Origin: an uncultured Faecalibacterium sp.
GTDB lineage: Bacteria > Bacillota > Clostridia > Oscillospirales > Ruminococcaceae
DNA: 12,287 bases
Assembly (NCBI GenBank): GCA_934561485.1
Contig: CAKTGS010000058.1
Span: 1 to 12,287, forward strand
Direction: 5' to 3'
In this document: positions 6,236-12,254 of the stretch, one piece after another
Numbering within the stretch: position 1 is the first letter of the stretch
How the letters are laid out: each line of letters begins with the position of its first letter
Translations under genes and position numbers: made by a program
The notes under the pieces: model-generated
What the model was told of the DNA's origin: nothing
What the model saw: the letters and a program-made list of their open reading frames with translations, nothing else
Database searches by the model: none

Positions 6236-6922
6236 ATGAGCAGTTTGTTTTTGATGGTCACCATCACCGACCGCCGTTCCACCGATGCCTTTTTGCAGCT
6301 GTACCAAGCCCACGGCGTGACCGTGAGTCTGCGCACGGTGGGTTCCGGCACGGCGGTGCAGGAGACCCTGTCCACCCTGGGGCTGGAAAAAACCGAGAAG
6401 GCGGTGCTGCTGGCTGTGGTCACCGTGGAGAGCTGGCAGAAGATCCAGCGCGATCTGCGCCGCAGCCTGCGCATTGATGTGCCGGGCACCGGCATTGCAT
6501 TCACCGTGCCGCTGAGCAGCATTGGCGGCAAGCGGGCACTGCAGTTTCTCACCGAACATCAGCCCCTGCATTGGGAGGAGGAAAGCACCTTGAAGGATAC
6601 CCGTTACGAACTTTTGCTGGTAATTGCCAACCAGGGGCACACCGGTTCCATCATGGATGCGGCCCGGGCCGCTGGGGCCGGCGGCGGCACCGTGATCCAC
6701 GCCAAGGGCACCGGTATGGAAGGGGCTGCCCACTTTATGGGTGTGGAGTTGGTGAACGAAAAGGAGCTGGTGCTCATCGTGAGCCGCACCGCCCAGAAAA
6801 ACACCATCATGAAGGCCATTATGGAAGGAGCCGGCCCCAAGGCGGGAGCCATTGTGTTCTCGCTGCCGGTTACCGATACCGCCGGCCTGCGCCTGATGGA
6901 AGAGGACGAGGCACCGGCCTGA
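6236..6922 (+). CDS. Tandem PII-like (GlnB-superfamily) regulatory protein
   Basis: PII proteins are small trimeric sensors that bind ATP/ADP and effectors and dock on transporters or enzymes. This 228-residue protein contains two PII-like halves. The C-half (about 122-217) is the clearer: LLLVIANQGHTGSIMDAARAAGA, then GGGTVIHAKGTG (149-160) in the T-loop region, and GPKAGAIVFSLPV (200-212) in the position of the phosphate-binding B-loop. The N-half (about 3-98) has the same strand-helix pattern (LFLMVTITDRRSTDAFLQLY split around residue 11) and a VPGTGIAFTVPL segment (82-93), but is more diverged. The classical uridylylated T-loop tyrosine context is absent. AAGGAGG (6222-6228) overlaps the upstream stop and lies 7 bases before the ATG, so the gene is cotranscribed with the DUF1538 gene. 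A role as its regulator is inference from this linkage. Confidence 0.85.
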   Translation: MSSLFLMVTITDRRSTDAFLQLYQAHGVTVSLRTVGSGTAVQETLSTLGLEKTEKAVLLAVVTVESWQKIQRDLRRSLRIDVPGTGIAFTVPLSSIGGKRALQFLTEHQPLHWEEESTLKDTRYELLLVIANQGHTGSIMDAARAAGAGGGTVIHAKGTGMEGAAHFMGVELVNEKELVLIVSRTAQKNTIMKAIMEGAGPKAGAIVFSLPVTDTAGLRLMEEDEAPA

Positions 6923-6944
6923 TCCGCCCCCAAAAACCGAACAA

Positions 6945-6988
6945 AACGCCGTGTTTATCGCCGAACGCTTGATAAACGCGGCGTTTTT
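6945..6988 (+). terminator. Strong terminator of the DUF1538-PII operon
   Basis: A 15-bp stem (6945-6959 with 6971-6985, one G-U pair) carries an 11-base loop and runs directly into five T residues (6984-6988). It lies 22 bases past the PII stop. The right arm also holds part of the next gene's promoter. Confidence 0.9.
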
Positions 6989-6997
6989 CGTTATCAT
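6969..6997 (+). promoter_or_regulatory. Promoter of the YitT-family gene, overlapping the terminator stem
   Basis: TTGATA (6969-6974) lies at the loop and right arm of the terminator hairpin. TATCAT (6992-6997) follows after 17 bases. This gives a start near 7004 and a leader of about 27 bases ending in AAAGGG (7017-7022). Confidence 0.65.
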
Positions 6998-7030
6998 AGA
7001 AGAAAGATTTTCAGGAAAAGGGTGTATGAT

Positions 7031-7909
7031 ATGATTCAACTTTCACACAAGCAGCAGGCCGTGTACAGTGCGGCGTCCATTTTGGTGGGCAACGCACTGT
7101 ATGCGCTCACGGTGGTGCTGTTTCTGATGCCGTCCGGCCTGATCACCGGCGGTGCCACCGGCATTGCGCTGGCAGTGAACAAGGCCACCGGGCTTGCGGT
7201 GTCCGGGGTGCTGTTTGCGGTCAACATGGCCATGCTGACGCTGGGCTGGGTGGCGCTGGGCCGCAAGTTTGTCCTCAACACCATTGCCAGCACCGTGTTA
7301 AGCCCGCTGTTTCTGGCGCTGTGGGAACGGCTGTTCGGCAGCATCGTGCTGACGGAGGACCTGGTGCTCAACACCGTTTTTGCGGGCCTGGGCGTGGGCG
7401 TTTCGCTGGGCATCACCATCCGGGCCGGGGCTTCCACGGGCGGCATGGACATTCCACCGCTGGTGCTCAACAAGTGGTTCCACCTGCCGGTGTCCGCCAC
7501 CATGATGGCGTTTGACTTTGCCATTCTGGCCATGCAGGCGGCCTTCAGCCCGCTGCAGCAGTCACTGTACGGCATCGTGCTGGTCATTGTGTACACCGTG
7601 GTGCTGGACAAGGTGCTGCTGCTGGGTACCACCCGCACCGAGGTCAAGATCATCAGTGTGCAGGCGGACGCCATCTGCAAGGCCATTCAAGCCGAGCTGG
7701 ACCGCGGCGTGACCATCCTGCACGGCGAGGGGGCCTACCGCCGGGAGCCGGAGCAGGTGCTGCTGAGCGTGATCTCCAACCGGCAGCTGCCCCGGCTGGA
7801 AAAGCTGGCCCACACCATCGACCCCACCTGCTTTATGATCGTGAGCCACGTGACCGAGGTGAGCGGGCGCGGCTTCTCGCTGGAAAAGGATTACCAGGCG
7901 GAGGAGTAA
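7031..7909 (+). CDS. YitT family membrane protein (DUF161 plus DUF2179)
   Basis: The 292-residue product has an N-terminal membrane domain of about five or six segments (residues ~8-195) with the family motifs SGLITGGATGIA (35-46) and ITIRAGASTGGMD (128-140). A soluble C-terminal DUF2179 domain (~203-282) starts at TEVKIISV and ends in SGRGF. This matches B. subtilis YitT and its paralogues, whose substrate is not established; transport is assumed from topology. The ATG at 7031 is preferred because AAAGGG lies 8 bases upstream; a GTG at 7022 would add three residues but overlaps that site. The gene is monocistronic: a strong terminator precedes it, and a 274-base gap with repeats follows. No clear terminator hairpin is seen at the T-run after its stop (7916-7923). 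Confidence 0.88.
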   Translation: MIQLSHKQQAVYSAASILVGNALYALTVVLFLMPSGLITGGATGIALAVNKATGLAVSGVLFAVNMAMLTLGWVALGRKFVLNTIASTVLSPLFLALWERLFGSIVLTEDLVLNTVFAGLGVGVSLGITIRAGASTGGMDIPPLVLNKWFHLPVSATMMAFDFAILAMQAAFSPLQQSLYGIVLVIVYTVVLDKVLLLGTTRTEVKIISVQADAICKAIQAELDRGVTILHGEGAYRREPEQVLLSVISNRQLPRLEKLAHTIDPTCFMIVSHVTEVSGRGFSLEKDYQAEE

Positions 7910-7944
7910 ACAATATTTTTTTTGCTGATCTGCCCGGCTGCAAA

Positions 7945-8002
7945 AGCCTTCACCCCTTGGGGGGAAGGTGGCTGCGAACGCAGTGAGCAGACGGATGAGG
8001 GG
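7945..8002 (+). repeat. Intergenic palindromic repeat, copy A
   Basis: It consists of a C-rich/G-rich hairpin (CCTTCACCCC with GGGGGGAAGG, 7947-7968), the sequence GGTGGC, a small hairpin (CTGC-GAAC-GCAG), and a tail GACGGATGAGGGG. Copies C and D in this window share the same order in the same orientation, and copy B is inverted. Confidence 0.7.
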
Positions 8003-8016
8003 TAATTCCGGTAGCA

Positions 8017-8070
8017 GCGCCCTCACCAGTCACCTGCGGTGACAGCTTCCCCCGGCCGGGGGAAGCCTTC
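8017..8070 (-). repeat. Intergenic palindromic repeat, copy B (inverted)
   Basis: Read on the minus strand it has a 22-base perfect palindrome (8045-8066, GCTTCCCCC...GGGGGAAGC), then a 6-bp GTCACC/GGTGAC hairpin (8029-8043) and the tail TGGTGAGGGCGC. It lies 14 bases from copy A in opposite orientation, so the pair forms a larger imperfect inverted repeat. Confidence 0.65.
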
Positions 8071-8097
8071 AGAGGAAAGCGGATTTCCCCAAGGCTC

Positions 8098-8127
8098 TTG
8101 CAAAACTGCCCCGGTTTGGGGTATAGT
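8098..8127 (+). promoter_or_regulatory. Promoter of the DUF1858-trmK-nif3 operon
   Basis: TTGCAA (8098-8103) and TATAGT (8122-8127) are separated by 18 bases. The start would be near 8134, giving a ~50-base leader with AGAAAGGA (8167-8174) before the ATG at 8184. Confidence 0.6.
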
Positions 8128-8183
8128 ATAGAGGAACAGTAGGTTATACTGTATCTCACCCAAAACAGAAAGGAAAAGCTATC

Positions 8184-8438
8184 ATGTTTGATATTTTCAA
8201 TATGCTCAAAAAAGAAGAGAACAACGCCCCCAAGCAGGTCACCCGGGAGACCATCATCGGCGACATCCTGGACATGGATCAGACCACTGCCCCCTACTTT
8301 ATGGAGATCGGGATGCACTGCCTGGGCTGCCCGGCTTCCCGCGGGGAGAGCATCGAGGAAGCCTGCGCAGTGCACGGCGTGGACTGCGAAGAGCTGATCG
8401 AGAAGCTGAACGAGCACCTGGCCGCAAAGAAGGCCTGA
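8184..8438 (+). CDS. DUF1858 redox-disulfide domain protein
   Basis: This 84-residue cytoplasmic protein is the small domain sometimes called the hybrid-cluster-protein-associated redox disulfide domain. It shows the hallmark order: VTRETIIGDILDMD (19-32), APYFMEIGMHCLGCP (36-50) with the CxxC pair Cys46/Cys49, and GVDCEELIEKLNEHL (65-79). Two extra cysteines lie at 61 and 68. Family members are thought to undergo thiol redox or bind a metal or cluster, but no reaction is established. A 10-residue charged N-terminal extension precedes the domain. AGAAAGGA lies 9 bases before the ATG. The stop codon is separated by one base from the TTG start of trmK, so the two are translationally coupled. 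Confidence 0.9.
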   Translation: MFDIFNMLKKEENNAPKQVTRETIIGDILDMDQTTAPYFMEIGMHCLGCPASRGESIEEACAVHGVDCEELIEKLNEHLAAKKA

Positions 8439-8439
8439 G

Positions 8440-9099
8440 TTGCTGCCCACACTGGATGCGCGTCTGACCGCTGCCGCCGAACTGGTGCGCCCCGGCCAGC
8501 CGGTGGCGGATATCGGCTGTGACCACGGCAAGCTGACGGCGGTGCTGGCGGCTTCGGGCCGGTACCCCAAGGTGATCGGGGCCGACCTGCGCCCCGGCCC
8601 GCTGGCCAAAGCAAAGCAGACGCTGGAACATGCAGGCTGCCAAGACCGCGCTGAGCTTCGGCTCGGTGACGGTCTTTCTGTGTTATCGGAAGGCGAAGTG
8701 GGCAGCATCGTGCTGGCGGGGGTCTCGGCCCAGACCACCTGGGAGATCCTGGAAAAGGCTCCCTGGGTGTTCATGGCGGGCGGGCCGCGCATCATCATGG
8801 TGCCCGCCACCCGGCACAGTGAACTGCGCCGTTGGCTGTGGACCCACGGCTTTGCCCTTGTTGCTGACCGCCCTGTGCAGGCGGCAGGCCGCTGGTATGC
8901 GGTGATGGCCGCCGAATACACCGGCGAAGTCCGCACGCCGACCTTTGCGGAATGCCTGTTCGGCCAGACAGACGCGTGGCCGGAAGGGCAGGGCTACGCT
9001 GCCTGGCAGAAGGCCAAACTGCCCCGCTTCCGCCTGGGCGTGCCGGACGGCAGCGAACTGGCGCAGGAGATCGATGCGATTTTACGCGGCGAACAATAA
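8440..9099 (+). CDS. trmK: tRNA (adenine(22)-N1)-methyltransferase
   Basis: TrmK (B. subtilis YqfN) methylates N1 of A22 in the D-arm of bacterial tRNAs using S-adenosylmethionine. The 219-residue product shows the Rossmann-type SAM site VADIGCDHGKL (22-32), GADLRPGPLAKA (47-58) and LRLGDGLSVL (73-82), then a C-terminal helical region. The family's usual AGMGG segment reads AGVSA here (93-97), and the usual QP segment in the next strand reads VPA (121-123), so this is a divergent member. The start is TTG, one base past the DUF1858 stop, with AAAGAAGG (8426-8433) 6 bases upstream. No ATG fits before the conserved SAM motif. The trmK-nif3 order is a well-known pairing in Firmicutes (yqfN-yqfO) and supports the call. 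Confidence 0.85.
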   Translation: MLPTLDARLTAAAELVRPGQPVADIGCDHGKLTAVLAASGRYPKVIGADLRPGPLAKAKQTLEHAGCQDRAELRLGDGLSVLSEGEVGSIVLAGVSAQTTWEILEKAPWVFMAGGPRIIMVPATRHSELRRWLWTHGFALVADRPVQAAGRWYAVMAAEYTGEVRTPTFAECLFGQTDAWPEGQGYAAWQKAKLPRFRLGVPDGSELAQEIDAILRGEQ

Positions 9100-9100
9100 C

Positions 9101-9150
9101 AGCCTTCTCCCGGCTGGGAGACGGTGGCGCGAAGCGCCGGATGAGGGCGC
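9101..9150 (+). repeat. Intergenic palindromic repeat, copy C
   Basis: It has the same order as copy A: AGCCTTCTCCC, GGCT, GGGAG (hairpin 9107-9120), then GGTGGC, a hairpin GGCGC-GAA-GCGCC (9126-9138), and a GGATGAGGGCGC tail. It fills almost the whole trmK-nif3 gap and ends 16 bases before the nif3 ribosome binding site. Confidence 0.7.
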
Positions 9151-9178
9151 AGAGACAGAAGCGCGAAAGGGGAAAACG

Positions 9179-9955
9179 ATGACAACTGTACAGCAGCTTT
9201 ACGAAGCAATGCAGGCTTTGGCTCCGTTGGAGCTGGCGGAGCACTGGGACAACCCCGGCCTGCTGGTGAACTGCGGCGGCGAGGTGCGCCGCGTGCTGGT
9301 GACGCTGGACATCACCCCCGAGGTGGTGGAAGAAGCCGCCGCAAAGCAGTGTGAAGTGATCGTGGCGCACCACCCGGTCATTTTTGCTCCGCTCAAAAAG
9401 ATCGGCCCGCAGGAGGTGCCTTACCAGCTGGTGCAGGCGGGTATTTCTGCAGTGTGTATGCACACCAACCTGGATGCCGCAGAAGGCGGCGTCAACGATG
9501 TGCTGGCGGACCTGTTTGGCATGAAGGACCGCACTGCCTTTGCTGAGGGCTGCGGCCGGGTGGGGGAGATCGACCCCGTTACGGTGCCGGAGCTGGCCCG
9601 CAAGGCTCAGCGGGTGCTGGCGGCCCGGTGCAATGCGCCGGATGCCGGCCCGGCGGTGCAGGTCAAATTTGCCGACACCGGCAGGACGGTGCATCGGCTG
9701 GCGGTGATCAGCGGCGCAGGCGGCAGCCTGTTTGAAGATGCCATTGCGCTGGGTGCCGACTGCCTGCTGACCGGCGAGGCCAACCATCACCACGCCTGCG
9801 ATGCCCGGCGGCTGGGCCTTTCGCTCATCGCGGCGGGGCATTACGCCACCGAATTTCCGGTGACCGCCGCCGTGGCAGAGAAGCTGCGTGCCGCACTGCC
9901 TGGACTGGAAGTGCTGGTGAGTGAAGCGAATAAAGACCCGTATACTTATTTATAA
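9179..9955 (+). CDS. Nif3-like dinuclear metal centre protein (YqfO/YbgI family)
   Basis: The 258-residue protein carries the family's metal-binding signatures: AHHPVIFAPLKKI (63-75, His64/His65), HTNLDAAEGGVND (95-107, Asp99), LTGEANHHHACDA (197-209) and AGHYATEFP (219-227, His221 and Glu225). Members form toroidal hexamers with a two-metal site. A GTP cyclohydrolase activity has been reported for some, but the cellular role is unclear. B. subtilis YqfO carries an inserted PII-like domain; that insert is absent here, so this is the short form like E. coli YbgI. The ATG is chosen because AAAGGGG (9166-9172) lies 6 bases upstream and the preceding open frame is repeat copy C. It is very likely cotranscribed with trmK, 79 bases upstream. 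Confidence 0.93.
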   Translation: MTTVQQLYEAMQALAPLELAEHWDNPGLLVNCGGEVRRVLVTLDITPEVVEEAAAKQCEVIVAHHPVIFAPLKKIGPQEVPYQLVQAGISAVCMHTNLDAAEGGVNDVLADLFGMKDRTAFAEGCGRVGEIDPVTVPELARKAQRVLAARCNAPDAGPAVQVKFADTGRTVHRLAVISGAGGSLFEDAIALGADCLLTGEANHHHACDARRLGLSLIAAGHYATEFPVTAAVAEKLRAALPGLEVLVSEANKDPYTYL

Positions 9956-9959
9956 GGAA

Positions 9960-10043
9960 AAGCGGCCTTGCCCTCTCTGCTGCTTGCGCGACAAGGGGAG
10001 CGGTGGCACGGTGTTAGCCGTGACGGAGAGGGCAAGGCCGCTT
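9960..10043 (+). repeat. Large cruciform-like repeat, copy D
   Basis: An 18-bp perfect inverted repeat (9960-9977 with 10026-10043, extendable by about two pairs) encloses a CTTG/CAAG hairpin and a CACGG-TGTTAG-CCGTG hairpin. Its inner part, GGGGAGCGGTGGC...GACGGAGAGGG, matches the ends of copies A and C. There is no T-run on the plus strand, so it is not a plain terminator for nif3. On the minus strand four U follow, but no minus gene is nearby. Confidence 0.8.
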
Positions 10044-10084
10044 AAAACAAGAGAGATCATAGTTGTAAAATGAGGTAAACCATT

Positions 10085-11839
10085 ATGGCATTGGATGCCG
10101 CGACACTGGCGCTGACGGCCCGGGAACTGAAAGCCGCCCTGACGGACGCTAAGATCGCAAAATTGTTTGAACCGACCCGCGATGAGCTGGTCATTACCCT
10201 GCGCACCCGCACGGATACCTATGCGCTGCTGCTTTCGGCCCGCAGCGGCTCCGCCCGGGTGTGCCTGACCGAAGAGACCTTTGAAAACCCGGAGACCCCG
10301 CCCTCGTTCTGCATGCTCATGCGCAAACATCTGACCGGCGGCAAGCTGCTGGATGTGCGCATGGAGTCGGGCGACCGCATTGTGTACTTCGATTTTCAGT
10401 GCACCAACGAGATGGGCGACCTGGTGCGCAACACCCTGTGCGCCGAGCTGATGGGGCGCTACTCCAACCTGGTGCTGGTGCAGAACGGCAAGATCATTGA
10501 CGCCCTCAAGCGGGTGGATTTTGAGGACAGCGATGTGCGGCAGTTGCTGCCGGGTCTGCCCTACACCACGCCTCCCAAGCCCGCCCGGCCGGATTTTCTG
10601 CTGGTCAGTTCGGCGTCCATTGTGGCGGCAGCCTGCCAGCGGGACCTGCCCGTGGCGGACGCCCTGAACAAGACCGTGGCGGGCGTTGGCCCGGTGGTCT
10701 GCCGGGAAGCTGCCTGGCGCGCCTTCAATGGGGAGCACCTGCCCGCCAACGAGCTGAATGAAGCCCAGAAACTGCAGCTCATGGCTGCCATTGACGAGCT
10801 GAAAGAACTGCACGCAAACGGCGGCTGCCCCTGCAGCGTCACCGACCCGGACGGCAAGCCCATTGAATATACCTTCTTCTGCCCGCAGCAGTACGGCGAG
10901 AAATATATCATCAAGGAATGGCCCTCCTTCAATGCCATGCTGGAAGGCTATTATGCCGAGAAGGATCGTGCCGAGCGCCTGCGCACCAAGAGCAAGGAGC
11001 TGCACAAGGCGGTGCACAATATGTACGAGCGTGCCGTGCGCAAGCAGGCGGCCCGGCAGGAAGAACTGGCCGCCAGCGGCAAAAGCGAGAAGCTGCGCCT
11101 GTATGGTGAGCTGCTGTCCGCCAACCTCTACCTGGCCCAGAAGGGCATGAAGAGCATCACGGTGCCCAACTGGTATGACGAGGGCAAAGAGGTGACCATT
11201 CCGCTGGACCTGCGCTTTACCCCCAGCCAGAATGCCCAGAACTTCTTCAAAAACTACAAGAAGAAGCAGACTGCTGCCCGGATGCTGGTGGACCTGCTGG
11301 CCGAGGGCGAAAAGGAGATCACCTATCTGGAAACGGTGCTGTACGAGGTGGAGTCTGCCTCCGGCGAGGCTGCTCTCAACGAGATCCGTGCCGAGCTGAA
11401 GAGCCAGGGGTACCTGAAATACTACAAGCAGCGCGACAAGCGCCAGAAGCCCGCAGATTTCCTGCGTTTTACGTCCAGTGACGGGTTCGAGATCCTGGTG
11501 GGCCGCAACAACGCCCAGAACGACAAGCTCACCCTGCACACCGCCCGCGGCAAGGACCTGTGGTTCCATGTGCAGAAGGCTCCCGGCAGCCATGTGGTGG
11601 TCATGAGCCGGGGCGAGGACATCCCGGACACCACCAAACAGGAAGCCGCCGAGCTGGCGGCCATCCATTCCAGCACCTACAAAGCAGGCACCGGTGCCAA
11701 GGTTGCGGTGGATACCACCGAGGTAAAGAACATCTGGAAAGCCAACGGCGCAAAGCCCGGCATGGTGCTGTACGAGGTGTACACCACCGTGTATGTTACA
11801 CCCCGGGACGGCCTGGCAGAACAGCTGAAGAAGAAGTGA
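10085..11839 (+). CDS. rqcH: RqcH (NFACT family) ribosome quality-control protein
   Basis: RqcH binds stalled 50S subunits carrying peptidyl-tRNA, recruits tRNA-Ala and directs addition of C-terminal alanine tails that mark the chain for degradation. The 584-residue product has the full NFACT layout. An NFACT-N domain starts at MALDAATLALTARELK and contains GDRI with Asp97/Arg98, the residues known to be needed for tRNA selection. A helical/HhH region (~170-240) follows, then coiled-coil segments rich in K/E/R (~290-440), and the NFACT-R domain (DUF814, ~458-573). That last domain shows GFEILVGRNNAQND (467-480), DLWFHVQKAPGSHVVV (491-506) and ANGAKPGMVLYEVYTTVYVTP (553-573, quoted only by its ends: NGAKPGM and TVYVTP). 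Older annotations call such proteins fibronectin-binding. GAGGT lies 8 bases before the ATG. No clear own promoter was found, so it may be read from the nif3 operon. Confidence 0.96.
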   Translation: MALDAATLALTARELKAALTDAKIAKLFEPTRDELVITLRTRTDTYALLLSARSGSARVCLTEETFENPETPPSFCMLMRKHLTGGKLLDVRMESGDRIVYFDFQCTNEMGDLVRNTLCAELMGRYSNLVLVQNGKIIDALKRVDFEDSDVRQLLPGLPYTTPPKPARPDFLLVSSASIVAAACQRDLPVADALNKTVAGVGPVVCREAAWRAFNGEHLPANELNEAQKLQLMAAIDELKELHANGGCPCSVTDPDGKPIEYTFFCPQQYGEKYIIKEWPSFNAMLEGYYAEKDRAERLRTKSKELHKAVHNMYERAVRKQAARQEELAASGKSEKLRLYGELLSANLYLAQKGMKSITVPNWYDEGKEVTIPLDLRFTPSQNAQNFFKNYKKKQTAARMLVDLLAEGEKEITYLETVLYEVESASGEAALNEIRAELKSQGYLKYYKQRDKRQKPADFLRFTSSDGFEILVGRNNAQNDKLTLHTARGKDLWFHVQKAPGSHVVVMSRGEDIPDTTKQEAAELAAIHSSTYKAGTGAKVAVDTTEVKNIWKANGAKPGMVLYEVYTTVYVTPRDGLAEQLKKK

Positions 11840-12039
11840 TCTGAACTGCGCGCCGCTGGGGGAAGCTTCTGCTTGCCGGGGATGTTCTCTTTTGACACCA
11901 AAAGAGAAGAAAAGTGCGGCGGTGCCTGCAAGGTATGAAAGCCCCAGTGGGGCTTTCAAGGCGCAGACCGGTTTGCGCAGCAAATGCTGTGCGGTCAGCA
12001 CAGCAAGGTCACAGCGATTTCGACGCGCTGGAGTCACGA

Positions 12040-12062
12040 AAAAGGGGCTGCTCGCCCCTTTT
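12040..12062 (+). terminator. Likely terminator downstream of rqcH
   Basis: AAAAGGGG pairs with CCCCTTTT around a short loop (9 bp with the closing C-G pair), ending in four T then AACC. It is symmetrical, so it may act on both strands. It lies 200 bases past the rqcH stop. Confidence 0.5.
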
Positions 12063-12097
12063 AACCCCAAAGAAGTGGGCTGCACCGGAAAAAACTG

Positions 12098-12130
12098 AAG
12101 ATTCGCGCCTGTTCGGCGTGAAGATCTTTT
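12098..12130 (+). terminator. Possible terminator hairpin
   Basis: AAGAT-TCGCGCC pairs with GGCGTGA-(AG)-ATCTT, a 12-bp stem with one wobble and a 2-base bulge, ending in CTTTT. A second run of seven T follows at 12136-12142. Confidence 0.45.
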
Positions 12131-12161
12131 AACCGTTTTTTTCGGCTCCGCCGATTTAAAG

Positions 12162-12188
12162 CCCCTCAGTCGCGGCGCGACTGAGGGG
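12162..12188. repeat. 12-bp perfect inverted repeat
   Basis: CCCCTCAGTCGC (12162-12173) pairs perfectly with GCGACTGAGGGG (12177-12188) across a 3-base loop, with two further pairs possible outside. There is no T-run on either side beyond two bases. It looks like a palindromic intergenic element. Confidence 0.65.
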
Positions 12189-12216
12189 TTATGGATGGAG
12201 AAGCGAAAAGAGCGTT

Positions 12217-12254
12217 AAAGCGATAGCGCCGACTGGCGCAGCGCTAGCTTTTTT
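12217..12254 (+). terminator. Intrinsic terminator near the window end
   Basis: AAGC-(GA)-TAGCGC pairs with GCGCTA-GCTT, a 10-bp stem with a 2-base bulge; an alternative inner GCGCC/GGCGC pairing is possible. It runs into six T residues (12249-12254). It is the best T-tract terminator after rqcH. Confidence 0.65.

Noticed and set aside
4568..7039. An 823-codon open frame on the minus strand opposite the DUF1538 and PII genes
   Set aside because: It is antisense to two well-supported genes, is His/Gln/Gly-rich as expected from reversed GC-rich codons, has no ribosome binding site and shows no domain.
7916..7923. T-run after the YitT gene as a terminator
   Set aside because: No stem precedes it; the nearest hairpins are in the repeat downstream, on the wrong side of the T-run.
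7945..8070. CRISPR-like or attachment-site interpretation of the repeats
   Set aside because: Copies are inverted or widely scattered, vary in sequence, and lack regular spacers, cas genes or an integrase.
10042..10071. Promoter TTAAAA-18-TAAAAT before rqcH
   Set aside because: The predicted start would fall after the ribosome binding site, only a few bases from the ATG.
9950..12085. A 711-codon open frame on the minus strand opposite rqcH
   Set aside because: It is an antisense shadow of a clear NFACT protein, with low-complexity composition and no start signals.
11892..12132. Two overlapping small open frames (68 and 72 codons) after rqcH
   Set aside because: They run through several hairpins, lack a ribosome binding site, and look like translated palindromic repeats.
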